Assembly (NCBI GenBank): GCA_016184315.1
Contig: JACPCU010000015.1
Location: 1 to 60,497 of the forward strand
From: Nitrososphaerota archaeon
GTDB lineage: Archaea > Thermoproteota > Nitrososphaeria > Nitrososphaerales > JACQRY01
Direction of reading: 5' to 3'
DNA length: 60,497 nucleotides
The notes under the pieces are model-generated. The model was not told the origin of the DNA. It saw nothing but the letters and a program-made list of their open reading frames with translations, and did not search any database. Numbering within the stretch: position 1 is the stretch's first letter; every line of letters starts with the position of its first letter. Positions 43,066 to 52,715 of the stretch are shown here, piece by piece. The position numbers were made by a program, and so were the translations under genes.

Positions 43066-45462
43066 ATGAAGAATGTTAAGATGCTATTGTCTGCTCTAAC
43101 CCTGATGGCTCTACTAATCCTCCCTGTGGTTGCATCACCGATTTTGGGTGAAGAGGAACCAAAGTTCTTCCTAAAGCCACCGCAGGAAGGAGTCAACAGC
43201 CTCTGGGAAGTCGCCAAGAAGACCCTCTCAGGACCAGTAAGCCTTGTCGTGGAGGGTAAGGACCCTCGCTTCCACAGAACCAAGGAAGCTGAGTCTCAGG
43301 AAGCTTCTCGTGGAGAGCGAACACAGGCAGCTGCGGCTGCTCTGGTCCCCTATAGGAGCGCAACAGCAAGATTTAGCAGAAACGTGTTGATCACAAGGGA
43401 CTTCAGCCGTACACCTTTCCAGACTGAGCCACATATCGCAGTCAACCCCAAGAATGCCGAGCATCTCATAGTGGGAGTGATAGACTACAGCTTCCCCAGC
43501 ATCGCATCCTATGTGAGCATTGACGGCGGAGCAACATGGGAAGGCCCCTTCCAATCCAAGTACCTTGATGCTGACCTAGGAGTCGGCGGAGACCCAATCG
43601 TAGGCTTTGACCGCGATGGCAACGCATACTACGCTTACATCTCAATTGGAGATGAAGAATTCTCTATTTCAGGAGTCGCCTACTCCGACCTTGTTTCAAG
43701 CATCTCTGTAGCAAAATCGGCTGACGGAGGTCGCACCTGGTCTAGACCCATCTCATCGTCTCGAAGCACTATCGTGGTCAGGGAGAGCGCAGGCACTAGA
43801 GACGGTCCGTCTGGGGAAATCGCGATCGGCTTCCTAGACAAACCTTGGATGACAGTAGGTCCAGACAGAACCGACATTAGTCGTGACGCACTCTACGTGA
43901 CCTATACTGAGTTCGTTACTCGCTTCCAAATCGTTCGCATCTTCCAAGGATCATTCTTCTACTTCGCCAACCCTGTCCTTGAAACTACCATTAAAGTTGT
44001 GAAGTCAAGCGACGGCGGTGTAACATGGAGTAAGCCGGTAGCAGTCAGCCCGACAGTAAAACGATTCTACGGTGGATCACAGGCTCAGGGTAGCAACCCC
44101 AGCTTCTCAACTCGTGTAGTTCAAGGATCCCAGCCCAAGGTAGCCCCTGACGGAACAGTGTATGTAACTTGGCTTGATTCAACTGATGACGACTCCTTTA
44201 AAGGATCAGCTGAGATAATGACCGCGAAGTCTGAAGATGGTGGAAGAACCTTCGCAAGACCCGTCCGAGCAGCATTCATAGACAAAGAGCCTGACTTCAG
44301 TTCCAGAACATCATTCTTCAGGTCTTGGTCTTCAGCCTTCCCTCAGATAGCTACCGGCCCAAATGGAGAAGTCTACATAACATACGTAGCCAGATCTCCT
44401 AGTGACCCCGTTGATGACGGAGACGTCTTCCTTGTAAGCTCAACTGACAAGGGCCTGACATGGACTAGGCCCCGAAGACTCAACGATGACACGGGCAGCC
44501 GATTCCAGTTCTTCCCAGCAGTCGCAGTCAACGAGAAGGGAGTGGTTCACGTTATGTGGGGAGACATGCGAGACGACCCCCAAGAAACCTCCTATAACAT
44601 CTACTACACAAGATCAAACGACAGCGGCAAAACATGGCTTGAGAACTCCAGGGTAACAGACTTCCCGTCTAACCCCAACTACGGGTTCCCCGGAGGAGCA
44701 TTCATCGGCGACTACTACGCCATAACAGCATCAAAAGATGAGGTCTATCTGGTTTGGTCAGATTCAAGGTTGGGAGAATTCGGCTCATTCAACCAGAAGA
44801 TTGCCTTCGCCAGACTCAGCCCTATGCCTTCGCCCTCCATATTCCTCAGCCCCCCAAGAGGACCAGCCGGCAAAGACGTTGTAATACAGGGCTTCAACTT
44901 CCAAGCTGACCAAGAGATCTTCATACAGGTAGCTGGAGAAATCGTTTCCACCGCGAGGACCAACGACAAAGGCAGATTCACCGCCAGCGTCTTCACCCCC
45001 ATATCAGGCCAAGGAGCCCACAACATATTGGTCATTGACGCGTCTGGAAACGTTGCATCAGGCTCGTTCTTCACCGAATACGGCTTCGACACCCTCAGGG
45101 ACAGCTTTAAGAAGACCACAGATGACATCCTGAATAAGATTGCACCCATTGAAGCAGGTCTCAAGCGATTGAACATCACCGGAGTCTTACCGGGTATCCC
45201 TGGTCAACCTCAGGTGCCTCAGCCCGGCTTGGGTGTCACCGCTGAAGAGCTAAGCAGAACTATCCGAAGCGCAGTGGGTGACCAGATGACTCAGACAAAG
45301 GCTGATCAGCAGGAGTTGAAGAACAGGCTGCAAGCAGTTTCAGCAGATGTAGCAGGCATAGCTGCTCTCACTCAGACGTTGACTGCTCTGGTTGCCGTTG
45401 CAGTATTGGTATCAATCGCTGGGCTCCTCATGATTATGAGGAGAACGAAGTCTACTACGTAA
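43066..45462 (+). CDS. Sialidase-fold surface protein with six Asp-box repeats
   Basis: The mature part contains six Asp boxes of the form S.D.G.TW: SIDGGATW, SADGGRTW, SSDGGVTW, SEDGGRTF, STDKGLTW and SNDSGKTW, the mark of a six-bladed sialidase-like propeller. No Arg triad for sialic acid is obvious, so binding or another glycoside activity is possible. An Ig/TIG-like domain follows (FLSPPRGPAGKDVVIQGFNF), then a helical stretch and a C-terminal membrane helix. ATG 43066 gives a good signal peptide (MKNVKMLLSALTLMALLIL); an upstream start at 42961 would overlap the previous gene. It lies 26 bases before the peptide-binding gene and could bind or process what the importer takes up. Confidence 0.82.
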   Translation: MKNVKMLLSALTLMALLILPVVASPILGEEEPKFFLKPPQEGVNSLWEVAKKTLSGPVSLVVEGKDPRFHRTKEAESQEASRGERTQAAAAALVPYRSATARFSRNVLITRDFSRTPFQTEPHIAVNPKNAEHLIVGVIDYSFPSIASYVSIDGGATWEGPFQSKYLDADLGVGGDPIVGFDRDGNAYYAYISIGDEEFSISGVAYSDLVSSISVAKSADGGRTWSRPISSSRSTIVVRESAGTRDGPSGEIAIGFLDKPWMTVGPDRTDISRDALYVTYTEFVTRFQIVRIFQGSFFYFANPVLETTIKVVKSSDGGVTWSKPVAVSPTVKRFYGGSQAQGSNPSFSTRVVQGSQPKVAPDGTVYVTWLDSTDDDSFKGSAEIMTAKSEDGGRTFARPVRAAFIDKEPDFSSRTSFFRSWSSAFPQIATGPNGEVYITYVARSPSDPVDDGDVFLVSSTDKGLTWTRPRRLNDDTGSRFQFFPAVAVNEKGVVHVMWGDMRDDPQETSYNIYYTRSNDSGKTWLENSRVTDFPSNPNYGFPGGAFIGDYYAITASKDEVYLVWSDSRLGEFGSFNQKIAFARLSPMPSPSIFLSPPRGPAGKDVVIQGFNFQADQEIFIQVAGEIVSTARTNDKGRFTASVFTPISGQGAHNILVIDASGNVASGSFFTEYGFDTLRDSFKKTTDDILNKIAPIEAGLKRLNITGVLPGIPGQPQVPQPGLGVTAEELSRTIRSAVGDQMTQTKADQQELKNRLQAVSADVAGIAALTQTLTALVAVAVLVSIAGLLMIMRRTKSTT

Positions 45463-45488
45463 GGCCTGAGATTGTCTCGACATAGACA

Positions 45489-48197
45489 ATGGGATGTAAG
45501 ACCATGAATATCGGCATCAACATAAGTCTCGAACACGGAGCAGTCAAGATACTGCTGGTCGTCTCTTCCTTACTCATACTTCTACTCCCCAGCGTCCACT
45601 TCGCCTTCGCGCAAGCGGTGAGCTACAGGCCGCCTCACGACAAGCCTGGGCCTGCCCTCGACAAGGTAACCTTCAGAGCCTTCGCCCAAGAAATTGTTCC
45701 TCCAGCTTTGGAGAAGGGCGACATGGACCTCTACATCTTTCCCTTACGTATCACCACCGCGAGAGAAATGACAGGAAAGCAGGGAGTCGAACTGCTGAAA
45801 GCTCCTGCTAACACCCTCTCCATACTGGTCAACCCTGCCCCCGCGCCAAGAGGACAGTTGAATCCCTTCTCGATAAAAGAGGTTCGACGGGCACTGCAGA
45901 ACCTGATCAACAGAGAGTTCATCGCCAACGAAATCTATGGAGGTTTGGCTGTCTCTATGGTGGGCCACGTAAGCAGGTATGACTACGACTATCTAACCGT
46001 CAGAGACACGGTTCAGAAGTTCAACGCCCAGTATGACCCTGAACAAGCTAGACGTACCATAAGTGACGCTATGCAGAAGGCAGGCGCAAATCTCAGTGGA
46101 GGGAAATGGATCTTCCAAGGTCAACCTATACGCCTGAAGTTCGTCATCCGTATAGAAGATGAGAGACGTGAAATCGGCGACCTGATCTCAGCCGAGCTCG
46201 AAAAAGCAGGGTTCACAGTTGATCCTCTCTACCAGCAGTTCGGCCCAGCCATACAGAAAGTCTATGTCACCGACCCTAAGCTCTTCGAGTGGCACCTCTA
46301 CACTGAGGGATGGGGCAAAGGCTCAGCGGAGAAATATGATTACGCTAACATCAACCAGATGTACGCTCCGTGGCTCGGAAACATGCCCGGCTGGCTTGAA
46401 ACAGGCTACTGGCAGTATGAGAACGTCGAAGCTGACCGAATAGGCAAGAAGATCTTCACAGGGGGCTTCAAAGACGCAAACGAAAGAGACCAGCTCTACA
46501 AGCAGCTCACCAGCATAGGGATGGATGAGTCTGTAAGACTATGGGTTGCCACGGTGCTCAGCAGCTTCCCCGTCAAAAGCGGAGTGCAAGGCATGACCAC
46601 TGACCTAGCTACAGGCCCCAAGAGCATTTGGACTCTCAGAGAAGCCTTCATACCAGGCAAAACCGAACTGACAGTCGGGAACCTTTGGGTTTGGACTGAG
46701 AGAACCATCTGGAACCCCGTGGGCGGATTCGGAGACATCTACAGCGTAGACATCTGGAAGAACCTGTATGATCCACCCACCTTCAGACACCCCTTCACAG
46801 GGGTGCCCATACCCTTCAGAGCCACATACAGCGTCGTAACATCTGGTCCCAACGGCAAGATGCCTGTTCCCAGCGATGCTTTCCTCTGGGACAGCGCTTC
46901 CAAATCATGGAGCAGTGTATCCGCGGGCACACAGGCCACAAGCAAAGTAGTATTCAACTACGGCAAATACCTGAACTCCAAATGGCATAATGGGCAGCCT
47001 ATCACGATGGCTGACATACTCTACAACATCTACCAGTCCTTCGACATGGTCTATAATCCTGACAAAGCCAAGATCGAGTTCGCAACAGCAACAGTAGCCA
47101 AACCCTACCGAGACACTTTCAGAGGATTCAGAATAGTCAATGATACCAGCATCGAAGTCTACGTAGACTACTGGCACTTTGAACGTGACTACATTGCTGA
47201 TTACGCTCAGCCCGTCGGCTTATCGATGCCTTGGCCTATTCTTGCAGCCATGGATACGCTTGTCTTCGAGAAGAGGCAGGCAGCCTATAGTGATACAGCA
47301 GCAGCGAAGTTCGGCGTCCCTTGGATCAGCCTTGTGGAGGAGAATCACGCTAGGCTGGTAAGAGACACGTTGAACGACTTTACATCTAAAAGGTTCTTCC
47401 CTGAAAACGTCTTCACGTTGGCAGGAAACAGGTATGCTAGGGTGGATGATGCTGTCAACGGCTACAGAGCTGCAGTAGACTGGTTCAGCAAGACCAAGAC
47501 CATGATTGTCAGCAACGGCCCCTTCGCGTTGAGCCGTTTCGATCCTGCTTCACAGTCAGCTGAGATCCAAGCGTTCCGCGACCCTAGTTACCCCTTCAAG
47601 CCAGGTCAATGGTATTACGGTTCGCCGAGTCTAGTGGAGATAACAGGCGTTAGAGGAGGGCCTCTGGCGATAGGTTCAGCTACGTCCTTCACGGTTCAAG
47701 TAACAGGTCCGGGTAGCATAGGCGTCAGATTCTCTCTGATAGACCAAGCTCAAAGTCTAGAGGTGTTCAGCGGCACAGCCCAGAGGACAGCTCAAGACAG
47801 CTTCACAGTTCAGATACCTGCCGACGCAACATCGAGGCTCAAAGCAGGGCAATATCAGCTCGTATTGACAGCTTTCAGCGACCAGCTCTCATACGTCTCC
47901 GAGAGAACCCAGGCCGTAGCAGCCACCGTAAGCCCACCCGCCACAACCACCACTACAACCACTCAACCATCAACTCAGACCCAGCCGACAACTACAACCA
48001 CAGTTACAACTACACCTACGAGAACCACGACTACTGAAACAAGGTCTCAAACCCAGCCGCAGACAGCCCTAGGTGGACAGGAAACGATGCTGATCGGGGC
48101 TGCCGGAGCAATCATACTGATCATAGTAGTTATTGTGGTGTGGAGGCTTAAGGCTAAGCCCAGTCAAAAACCTTCTGCAACTACGGTGCAGAGTTAA
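45489..48197 (+). CDS. Peptide ABC-transporter binding protein with permuted lobes and membrane anchor
   Basis: The 902-residue protein belongs to the family 5 (Dpp/Opp) binding proteins, but its parts are in an unusual order. After the signal helix, residues 58-390 match the second half of a normal DppA: DKVTFRAFAQE, ALEKGDMDLYIFPL, NPFSIKEVRRALQNLINREF and YDPEQARRTISDAMQKAG. Residues about 395-740 match the normal first half: TIWNPVGGFGDIYSVDIWKNLYDP, KWHNGQPITMADILYNIYQS near 499 and VSNGPFALSRFDP near 674, ending YYGSPSLVEITGV. A Thr-rich linker (about 818-860), a membrane helix and a basic tail follow. ATG 45504 is an alternative start. It is the first gene of the importer operon. Confidence 0.87.
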   Translation: MGCKTMNIGINISLEHGAVKILLVVSSLLILLLPSVHFAFAQAVSYRPPHDKPGPALDKVTFRAFAQEIVPPALEKGDMDLYIFPLRITTAREMTGKQGVELLKAPANTLSILVNPAPAPRGQLNPFSIKEVRRALQNLINREFIANEIYGGLAVSMVGHVSRYDYDYLTVRDTVQKFNAQYDPEQARRTISDAMQKAGANLSGGKWIFQGQPIRLKFVIRIEDERREIGDLISAELEKAGFTVDPLYQQFGPAIQKVYVTDPKLFEWHLYTEGWGKGSAEKYDYANINQMYAPWLGNMPGWLETGYWQYENVEADRIGKKIFTGGFKDANERDQLYKQLTSIGMDESVRLWVATVLSSFPVKSGVQGMTTDLATGPKSIWTLREAFIPGKTELTVGNLWVWTERTIWNPVGGFGDIYSVDIWKNLYDPPTFRHPFTGVPIPFRATYSVVTSGPNGKMPVPSDAFLWDSASKSWSSVSAGTQATSKVVFNYGKYLNSKWHNGQPITMADILYNIYQSFDMVYNPDKAKIEFATATVAKPYRDTFRGFRIVNDTSIEVYVDYWHFERDYIADYAQPVGLSMPWPILAAMDTLVFEKRQAAYSDTAAAKFGVPWISLVEENHARLVRDTLNDFTSKRFFPENVFTLAGNRYARVDDAVNGYRAAVDWFSKTKTMIVSNGPFALSRFDPASQSAEIQAFRDPSYPFKPGQWYYGSPSLVEITGVRGGPLAIGSATSFTVQVTGPGSIGVRFSLIDQAQSLEVFSGTAQRTAQDSFTVQIPADATSRLKAGQYQLVLTAFSDQLSYVSERTQAVAATVSPPATTTTTTTQPSTQTQPTTTTTVTTTPTRTTTTETRSQTQPQTALGGQETMLIGAAGAIILIIVVIVVWRLKAKPSQKPSATTVQS

Positions 48198-48241
48198 ACC
48201 TTAACAACCAGCGTAGATCAGTGTAAGACAGTCGCAGAGGG

Positions 48242-49288
48242 ATGGGTCTAGCAACTTCCCTAGGGCTCAGAGCATTAACGCTGTTGGGCGTCCTCATCGC
48301 TGTCCTCCTAATGGTGGTGATCGCCCTCGGAGCCACAGGCCTCTCAGACAAGATGCTCGGCGCCATTGTAAACGATCAGATCCGGGGCCTCAGACAGGGG
48401 CTATCTCAAACCATCCGTGACCCCGATGAACTGGAACGGGTGCTAGAAGCCCAGAAGCAGCAGCTGGCAGAGTTCTACGGACTAGATAAACCGTGGTACC
48501 TCAGGCTGCCAGACACTGTGCGAAGAGTCATCCTCCTAGACCTAGGTTCAGCTCGAAGCCTCAGAAGTTTCTCAGGTAGCTCACAGGTCTCAGACCTCGT
48601 CCTCGAAAGACTGCCCAACACCATAATGCTGGTGACTACGGCGACCATCATCAGCACCGTAATCGGCCTCTACGCAGGAGTCAAGCTGGCAACAAAGGTG
48701 GGCAGCAAATTTGACCGCGCATTATCATACCTCTCCGCAGCATCAAACGCTCTGCCAACTTGGTGGATGGGCATACTGCTGGTCATAGCCTTCTCCTTCC
48801 AGCTGCGAATCTTCCCTTTCAGCGGAATGTTCGGCCCCAGCCCGGCCGAGGCCCTCTTGCCTAGAACCCTTGATCTGCTTTGGCACAGTATCCTCCCTAT
48901 AGCTACCTTGGTGGCTGTAAGCGTAGGAGGATGGACCTACGTGGTGAGAACCATGGTGCTGAACACTGCTCAGGAAGACTTTGTTACAGTTGCTAGAGCT
49001 AAGGGGTTACCTGAACGAGTTGTGATGAGCAGGCATATTGTTCGAGTAGCAGCCCTGCCCATTTTGACCAACATCATACTGGGTTTAGCAGGATCCCTCG
49101 GAGGAGCCATTCTCACTGAGACGGTCTTCAACTGGCCCGGGATGGGCCGACTCTATTATGATGCAGTCATCGCTCTTGATGAAACCGTCATCATTGCGTT
49201 GACCTTCATGTTCACCTTGATCTACGTGTCAGCCAGATTCATCTTGGAAGGATTGTACATCGCTCTGGATCCTAGGGTGAGGTATTGA
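48242..49288 (+). CDS. dppB: Peptide ABC importer permease, DppB type
   Basis: The 348-residue permease has the DppB layout: a first membrane helix, an extracellular loop of about 80 residues (with LAEFYGLDKPWYLR), and five further helices. The coupling EAA loop is TVARAKGLPERVVMSRHIV, and ETVFNWPGMGRLYYDAV is a DppB/OppB hallmark. It begins 44 bases after the binding-protein gene and its stop overlaps the DppC start by 4 bases (TTGA). Confidence 0.9.
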   Translation: MGLATSLGLRALTLLGVLIAVLLMVVIALGATGLSDKMLGAIVNDQIRGLRQGLSQTIRDPDELERVLEAQKQQLAEFYGLDKPWYLRLPDTVRRVILLDLGSARSLRSFSGSSQVSDLVLERLPNTIMLVTTATIISTVIGLYAGVKLATKVGSKFDRALSYLSAASNALPTWWMGILLVIAFSFQLRIFPFSGMFGPSPAEALLPRTLDLLWHSILPIATLVAVSVGGWTYVVRTMVLNTAQEDFVTVARAKGLPERVVMSRHIVRVAALPILTNIILGLAGSLGGAILTETVFNWPGMGRLYYDAVIALDETVIIALTFMFTLIYVSARFILEGLYIALDPRVRY

Positions 49289-50724
49289 CAGCTGTACGTA
49301 GTAGGGAAGCAACACGGGAGTTTCTCGCGACGGGGAGCGGCAAAGTAGGAACAGTATTCTTCCTCGCATTGGTCGCAGTGTCAACCTATGTTCTGGCTAC
49401 TTACCCCCTCGACTTCGGAGTAGTGTTATGGAATAACCCTGCCGTATGGGCGGACAACCCGAAGCTGGCTCCACCGGCGTGGGTAAACTCCTTGAGCAGC
49501 ATCAAGAAAGCTGAACATAACATAATGGAGCTTAGAAAACCTGAAGCTACTTCGACCATACCCGGGCAGATCAGCTTAACCTACACATTCAGGTTCAACT
49601 TTGAAGCGGATGAGCCCCCGAGTTTCACTTCGTTCACTGTATTCAATGTTACCTACCACCGGACACCAGTCACCCTAACGGCAACGTTAACTAGGCCTGA
49701 TGGCAAGAAGATAGAGATCTATTCGTTCACCGTCCCAGCGCCAAGAACAGGGGAGAATCTGCCTGTTTCACGTTACTTTGAGACTCCCCGCAGGATCTTT
49801 CTGAGCGGTGAAGACAGAGTGGTGACAGCTGCGTCAGACTTCCTGAGGCGCGAATACAGTGTTTCTCTGCCCGGCAGCGAAATTCTCTCCAAAGGAGTTG
49901 ACAGAGTGCTATTCGGAACCCCCAGCAAAGGAGGAAGTTTCGACATTTTGAAAGGAAACTATGTCTTCACTGTCAGAACCGATACGGGTGATGCTTCCGA
50001 TTCCATCGGTTCGGTGAAGCTGGTGGTCGGAGGCAGGGTTTACGGACTCATGGGCACAGATTCGTTGGGGAGGGATCTGGCTGTTGGACTGCTCTTCGGG
50101 TTCCCTGTAGCTCTCTTCATAGGTTTATCCACATCCATTCTTGCAACAGTCCTAGGGACTCTTCTTGGGATCCAGAGCGGATATAGAGGCGGTAAGACTG
50201 ACCTGACTATCCAACGGGGCTCGGATGTTCTCGCTAATATGCCTCTTCTACCCATACTGATCTTTCTCACTTTCATCGTGGGTCAAAAGCTTTGGATCGT
50301 GATGCTGGTGCTGGTAGCTTTCAGCTGGCCGGGGCTGGCGATTACGGTTCGATCTATGGTGCTTCAGATGCGTTCAGGTCAGCTGGTTGAGGCTGCGATA
50401 GCTATCGGTGCGTCTCCCAGTAGGATTATGTTTAGACACATCCTGCCCCAAGTGGCTCCTTTCGTCTTCGCGCAGCTGATCTTCTTCACCCCTGCAGCGA
50501 TTCTGACTGAGGCCGCTCTCAGTTTTCTGGGGCTGGGAGACCCTTCGCTCCCAACCTGGGGACAGATCCTTGAGCTGGGGTTCAGGAATGGGGCTGTCTA
50601 CGTGGGACATTGGTGGTGGGTTCTCCCCCCAGGCTTCCTAGTGGTGTTTACAGCCCTAACCTTCGCGCTACTTGCTTTGGGCCTTGAGCCTCTTGTTAAC
50701 CCTCGTCTTAGGAGGATGAAGTGA
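49285..50724 (+). CDS. dppC: Peptide ABC importer permease, DppC type with a large extracellular insert
   Basis: This DppC has 479 residues; the family usually has about 300. After the first helix (residues 22-40) about 200 residues of beta-rich sequence (for example ISLTYTFRFNFEADEPPSFTS and RRIFLSGEDRVV) form an extra outside domain. The normal permease resumes at YGLMGTDSLGRDL near 255, with the EAA loop EAAIAIGASPSRIMFRHILP and SFLGLGDPSLPTWG near the end. The insert faces the binding protein. The start codon is TTG, overlapped by the dppB stop, with GGTGAGG upstream. Confidence 0.9.
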   Translation: MTAVRSREATREFLATGSGKVGTVFFLALVAVSTYVLATYPLDFGVVLWNNPAVWADNPKLAPPAWVNSLSSIKKAEHNIMELRKPEATSTIPGQISLTYTFRFNFEADEPPSFTSFTVFNVTYHRTPVTLTATLTRPDGKKIEIYSFTVPAPRTGENLPVSRYFETPRRIFLSGEDRVVTAASDFLRREYSVSLPGSEILSKGVDRVLFGTPSKGGSFDILKGNYVFTVRTDTGDASDSIGSVKLVVGGRVYGLMGTDSLGRDLAVGLLFGFPVALFIGLSTSILATVLGTLLGIQSGYRGGKTDLTIQRGSDVLANMPLLPILIFLTFIVGQKLWIVMLVLVAFSWPGLAITVRSMVLQMRSGQLVEAAIAIGASPSRIMFRHILPQVAPFVFAQLIFFTPAAILTEAALSFLGLGDPSLPTWGQILELGFRNGAVYVGHWWWVLPPGFLVVFTALTFALLALGLEPLVNPRLRRMK

Positions 50725-51683
50725 TGCCTAGGCTGCAGGTGAAGGATATGAGGCTCTACTATTCAACTCTGAGGGGAGTGGTCAGAGCAGTCGACTATGT
50801 ATCATTCGACATAGGTGAAGGCGAGGCCCTAGGCATAGTGGGTGAATCAGGAAGCGGCAAGACAAGCCTAGGTCTTTCTCTCATGAGGCTGTTGCCCAGA
50901 AATGTTCACACTTTCGAAGGGAGCATAAGTCTCAACGGCACAGAGCTGAAGACTCTTCCTGAAGAAGAGTTCCGGCGAAACGTAAGGTGGCGCAAGATCG
51001 CCATGGTGTTTCAGGGAGCCATGAATGCGTTGAATCCTGTGCTCCGAGTGGAAGACCAAATAGCCGAACCGCTGTTGAACACCACATCCACCAGTAGAGA
51101 AGAGGCTCGTAAGCGAGTAGAAGATCTTCTCAAGATGGTAGGGTTATCCAAAGAGGTTGCACGCCGGTACCCACATGAGCTGAGCGGAGGGATGAAGCAG
51201 AGAGTCTTAATCGCCATGGCACTGATTCTTGATCCGCAGATACTGATCATGGACGAACCCACCTCAGCCTTGGATGTCAGTATTCAAGCCCAGATCATGA
51301 ATCTGATGAAGAGGCTCAAATCTAAGCTGAACCTCTCTATCCTGTTCATAACCCATGACATTGCTTTGGCAAGTGACATCTGCGACAGGCTAGGAGTAGT
51401 TTACGCAGGTGAATTAGCGGAGATCGGGCCTTCAGAGACAATACTCACTGCGCCGAAGCATCCTTACACCCAGCTCCTGTTGGCAAGCATTCCTAAGCTG
51501 ACAGGCAGCGAAATGCCAAAATTCATACCTGGGCAGACCCCTGACTTGGCGAATCCTCCTTCCGGCTGCAGATTTCATCCCAGATGTCCCTACGTATTCC
51601 AGCCGTGCAGTCAACAGAATCCATCCCTCATAATACTCAACCAGCAACACTCTGCTCGATGCTGGCTTCTGGAGAAGTCTTGA
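50724..51683 (+). CDS. dppD: Peptide ABC importer ATPase, DppD type
   Basis: The ATPase shows Walker A GESGSGKTS, Q-loop VFQGAMNALNPV, signature ELSGGMKQRVLIAMAL, Walker B LIMDEPTSALD and ITHDIALA. The C-terminal oligopeptide region contains GCRFHPRCPY with Cys residues that in this family bind an iron-sulfur cluster. GGAGG 8 bases before ATG 50724 supports that start; GTG 50721 is possible. It is adjacent to both permeases and should pair with the next ATPase. Confidence 0.9.
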   Translation: MPRLQVKDMRLYYSTLRGVVRAVDYVSFDIGEGEALGIVGESGSGKTSLGLSLMRLLPRNVHTFEGSISLNGTELKTLPEEEFRRNVRWRKIAMVFQGAMNALNPVLRVEDQIAEPLLNTTSTSREEARKRVEDLLKMVGLSKEVARRYPHELSGGMKQRVLIAMALILDPQILIMDEPTSALDVSIQAQIMNLMKRLKSKLNLSILFITHDIALASDICDRLGVVYAGELAEIGPSETILTAPKHPYTQLLLASIPKLTGSEMPKFIPGQTPDLANPPSGCRFHPRCPYVFQPCSQQNPSLIILNQQHSARCWLLEKS

Positions 51684-51684
51684 C

Positions 51685-52650
51685 ATGGAACTGCTCAAGC
51701 TGGAGAACCTAAGCGTCCACTTCCAAGTCAGAAAAGGCCTGTTCAAGACGACACCTTCCAAGGCTGTAGACGGAGTGTCACTCAGCATGAATAAAGGCGA
51801 GACGTTGGCTGTTGTAGGTGAATCTGGCAGTGGTAAGACGACGCTGGGCCGTGCTTCTCTGAGGCTCCTGAAGCTTACTTCTGGACGGATCTTCTTTGAC
51901 GGTGTAGACGTGACCGATCTTAAAGACAAGGAGCTCCAACGGTTGAGGAAGAGGGCCCAAGCGATCTTTCAAGATCCTTACTCAAGTATCAATCCGTTCA
52001 TGAGCATACGGGAAGTCTTGATGGAACCTTTAGCTATCCATAAGGCTGCTGAGGGAAAAGAAGCTGAGGAAAGAGTCTACAAGGCTTTGGCTGATGTTAA
52101 GTTGACCCCTGAAGAGGAGTTCGCAGCCAAGTATCCCCATATGCTGTCAGGGGGTCAGAGGCAGAGAGTAGGTATAGCTAGAGCATTGATCTTGAACCCT
52201 GATTACGTTGTTGCCGATGAACCTGTGTCGATGGTGGATGCTTCCAGCAGAGCTGAGATTCTTCACCTAATGCGGAGCCTCCAACAGAAGTATGGGATCA
52301 CATTCCTCTACATAACCCATGATATTGCTTCAGCGAAATTCTTCTCTGACAGGATTGCTGTGATGTATCTTGGCAGAATAGTTGAACTCGGTTCACCGAA
52401 CGATGTCGTCAAGGACCCTCTTCATCCCTATACCCAAGCCTTGATTCAAGCTGTCCCAGAGCCGGATCCAGCTAACAGACTGCATGAACGCAAAGTGATC
52501 CCCGGAGAACCTCCAACACCCACCAACATACCGAAGGGATGCAGGTTCCATCCTAGATGCCCCTCTTTCATGAAAAGTAAATGTGATGTAATCGATCCGT
52601 CTCTGGCTGAAGTCAAACCTGGACATTACGTTTCTTGCCACCTATACTAA
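51685..52650 (+). CDS. dppF: Peptide ABC importer ATPase, DppF type
   Basis: The ATPase has Walker A GESGSGKTT, Q-loop IFQDPYSSINPF, signature MLSGGQRQRVGIARAL, Walker B VVADEPVSMVDAS and ITHDIASA. The C-terminal region has GCRFHPRCPSFMKSKCDV with the conserved Cys set. It begins one base after the DppD stop and closes the five-gene importer operon. It forms the second half of the ATPase pair. Confidence 0.9.
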   Translation: MELLKLENLSVHFQVRKGLFKTTPSKAVDGVSLSMNKGETLAVVGESGSGKTTLGRASLRLLKLTSGRIFFDGVDVTDLKDKELQRLRKRAQAIFQDPYSSINPFMSIREVLMEPLAIHKAAEGKEAEERVYKALADVKLTPEEEFAAKYPHMLSGGQRQRVGIARALILNPDYVVADEPVSMVDASSRAEILHLMRSLQQKYGITFLYITHDIASAKFFSDRIAVMYLGRIVELGSPNDVVKDPLHPYTQALIQAVPEPDPANRLHERKVIPGEPPTPTNIPKGCRFHPRCPSFMKSKCDVIDPSLAEVKPGHYVSCHLY

Positions 52651-52683
52651 TCCAAACGTTCCTGATAGTTCACTGACCGTTTG

Positions 52684-52690
52684 GTTTAAT
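52684..52690 (+). promoter_or_regulatory. Candidate TATA box for the small TM zinc-ribbon gene
   Basis: TTTAATA lies 26 bases before the ATG at 52716, so the message is probably leaderless. Confidence 0.4.
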
Positions 52691-52715
52691 ACGACTAATC
52701 AAATTGTTCTAAACA

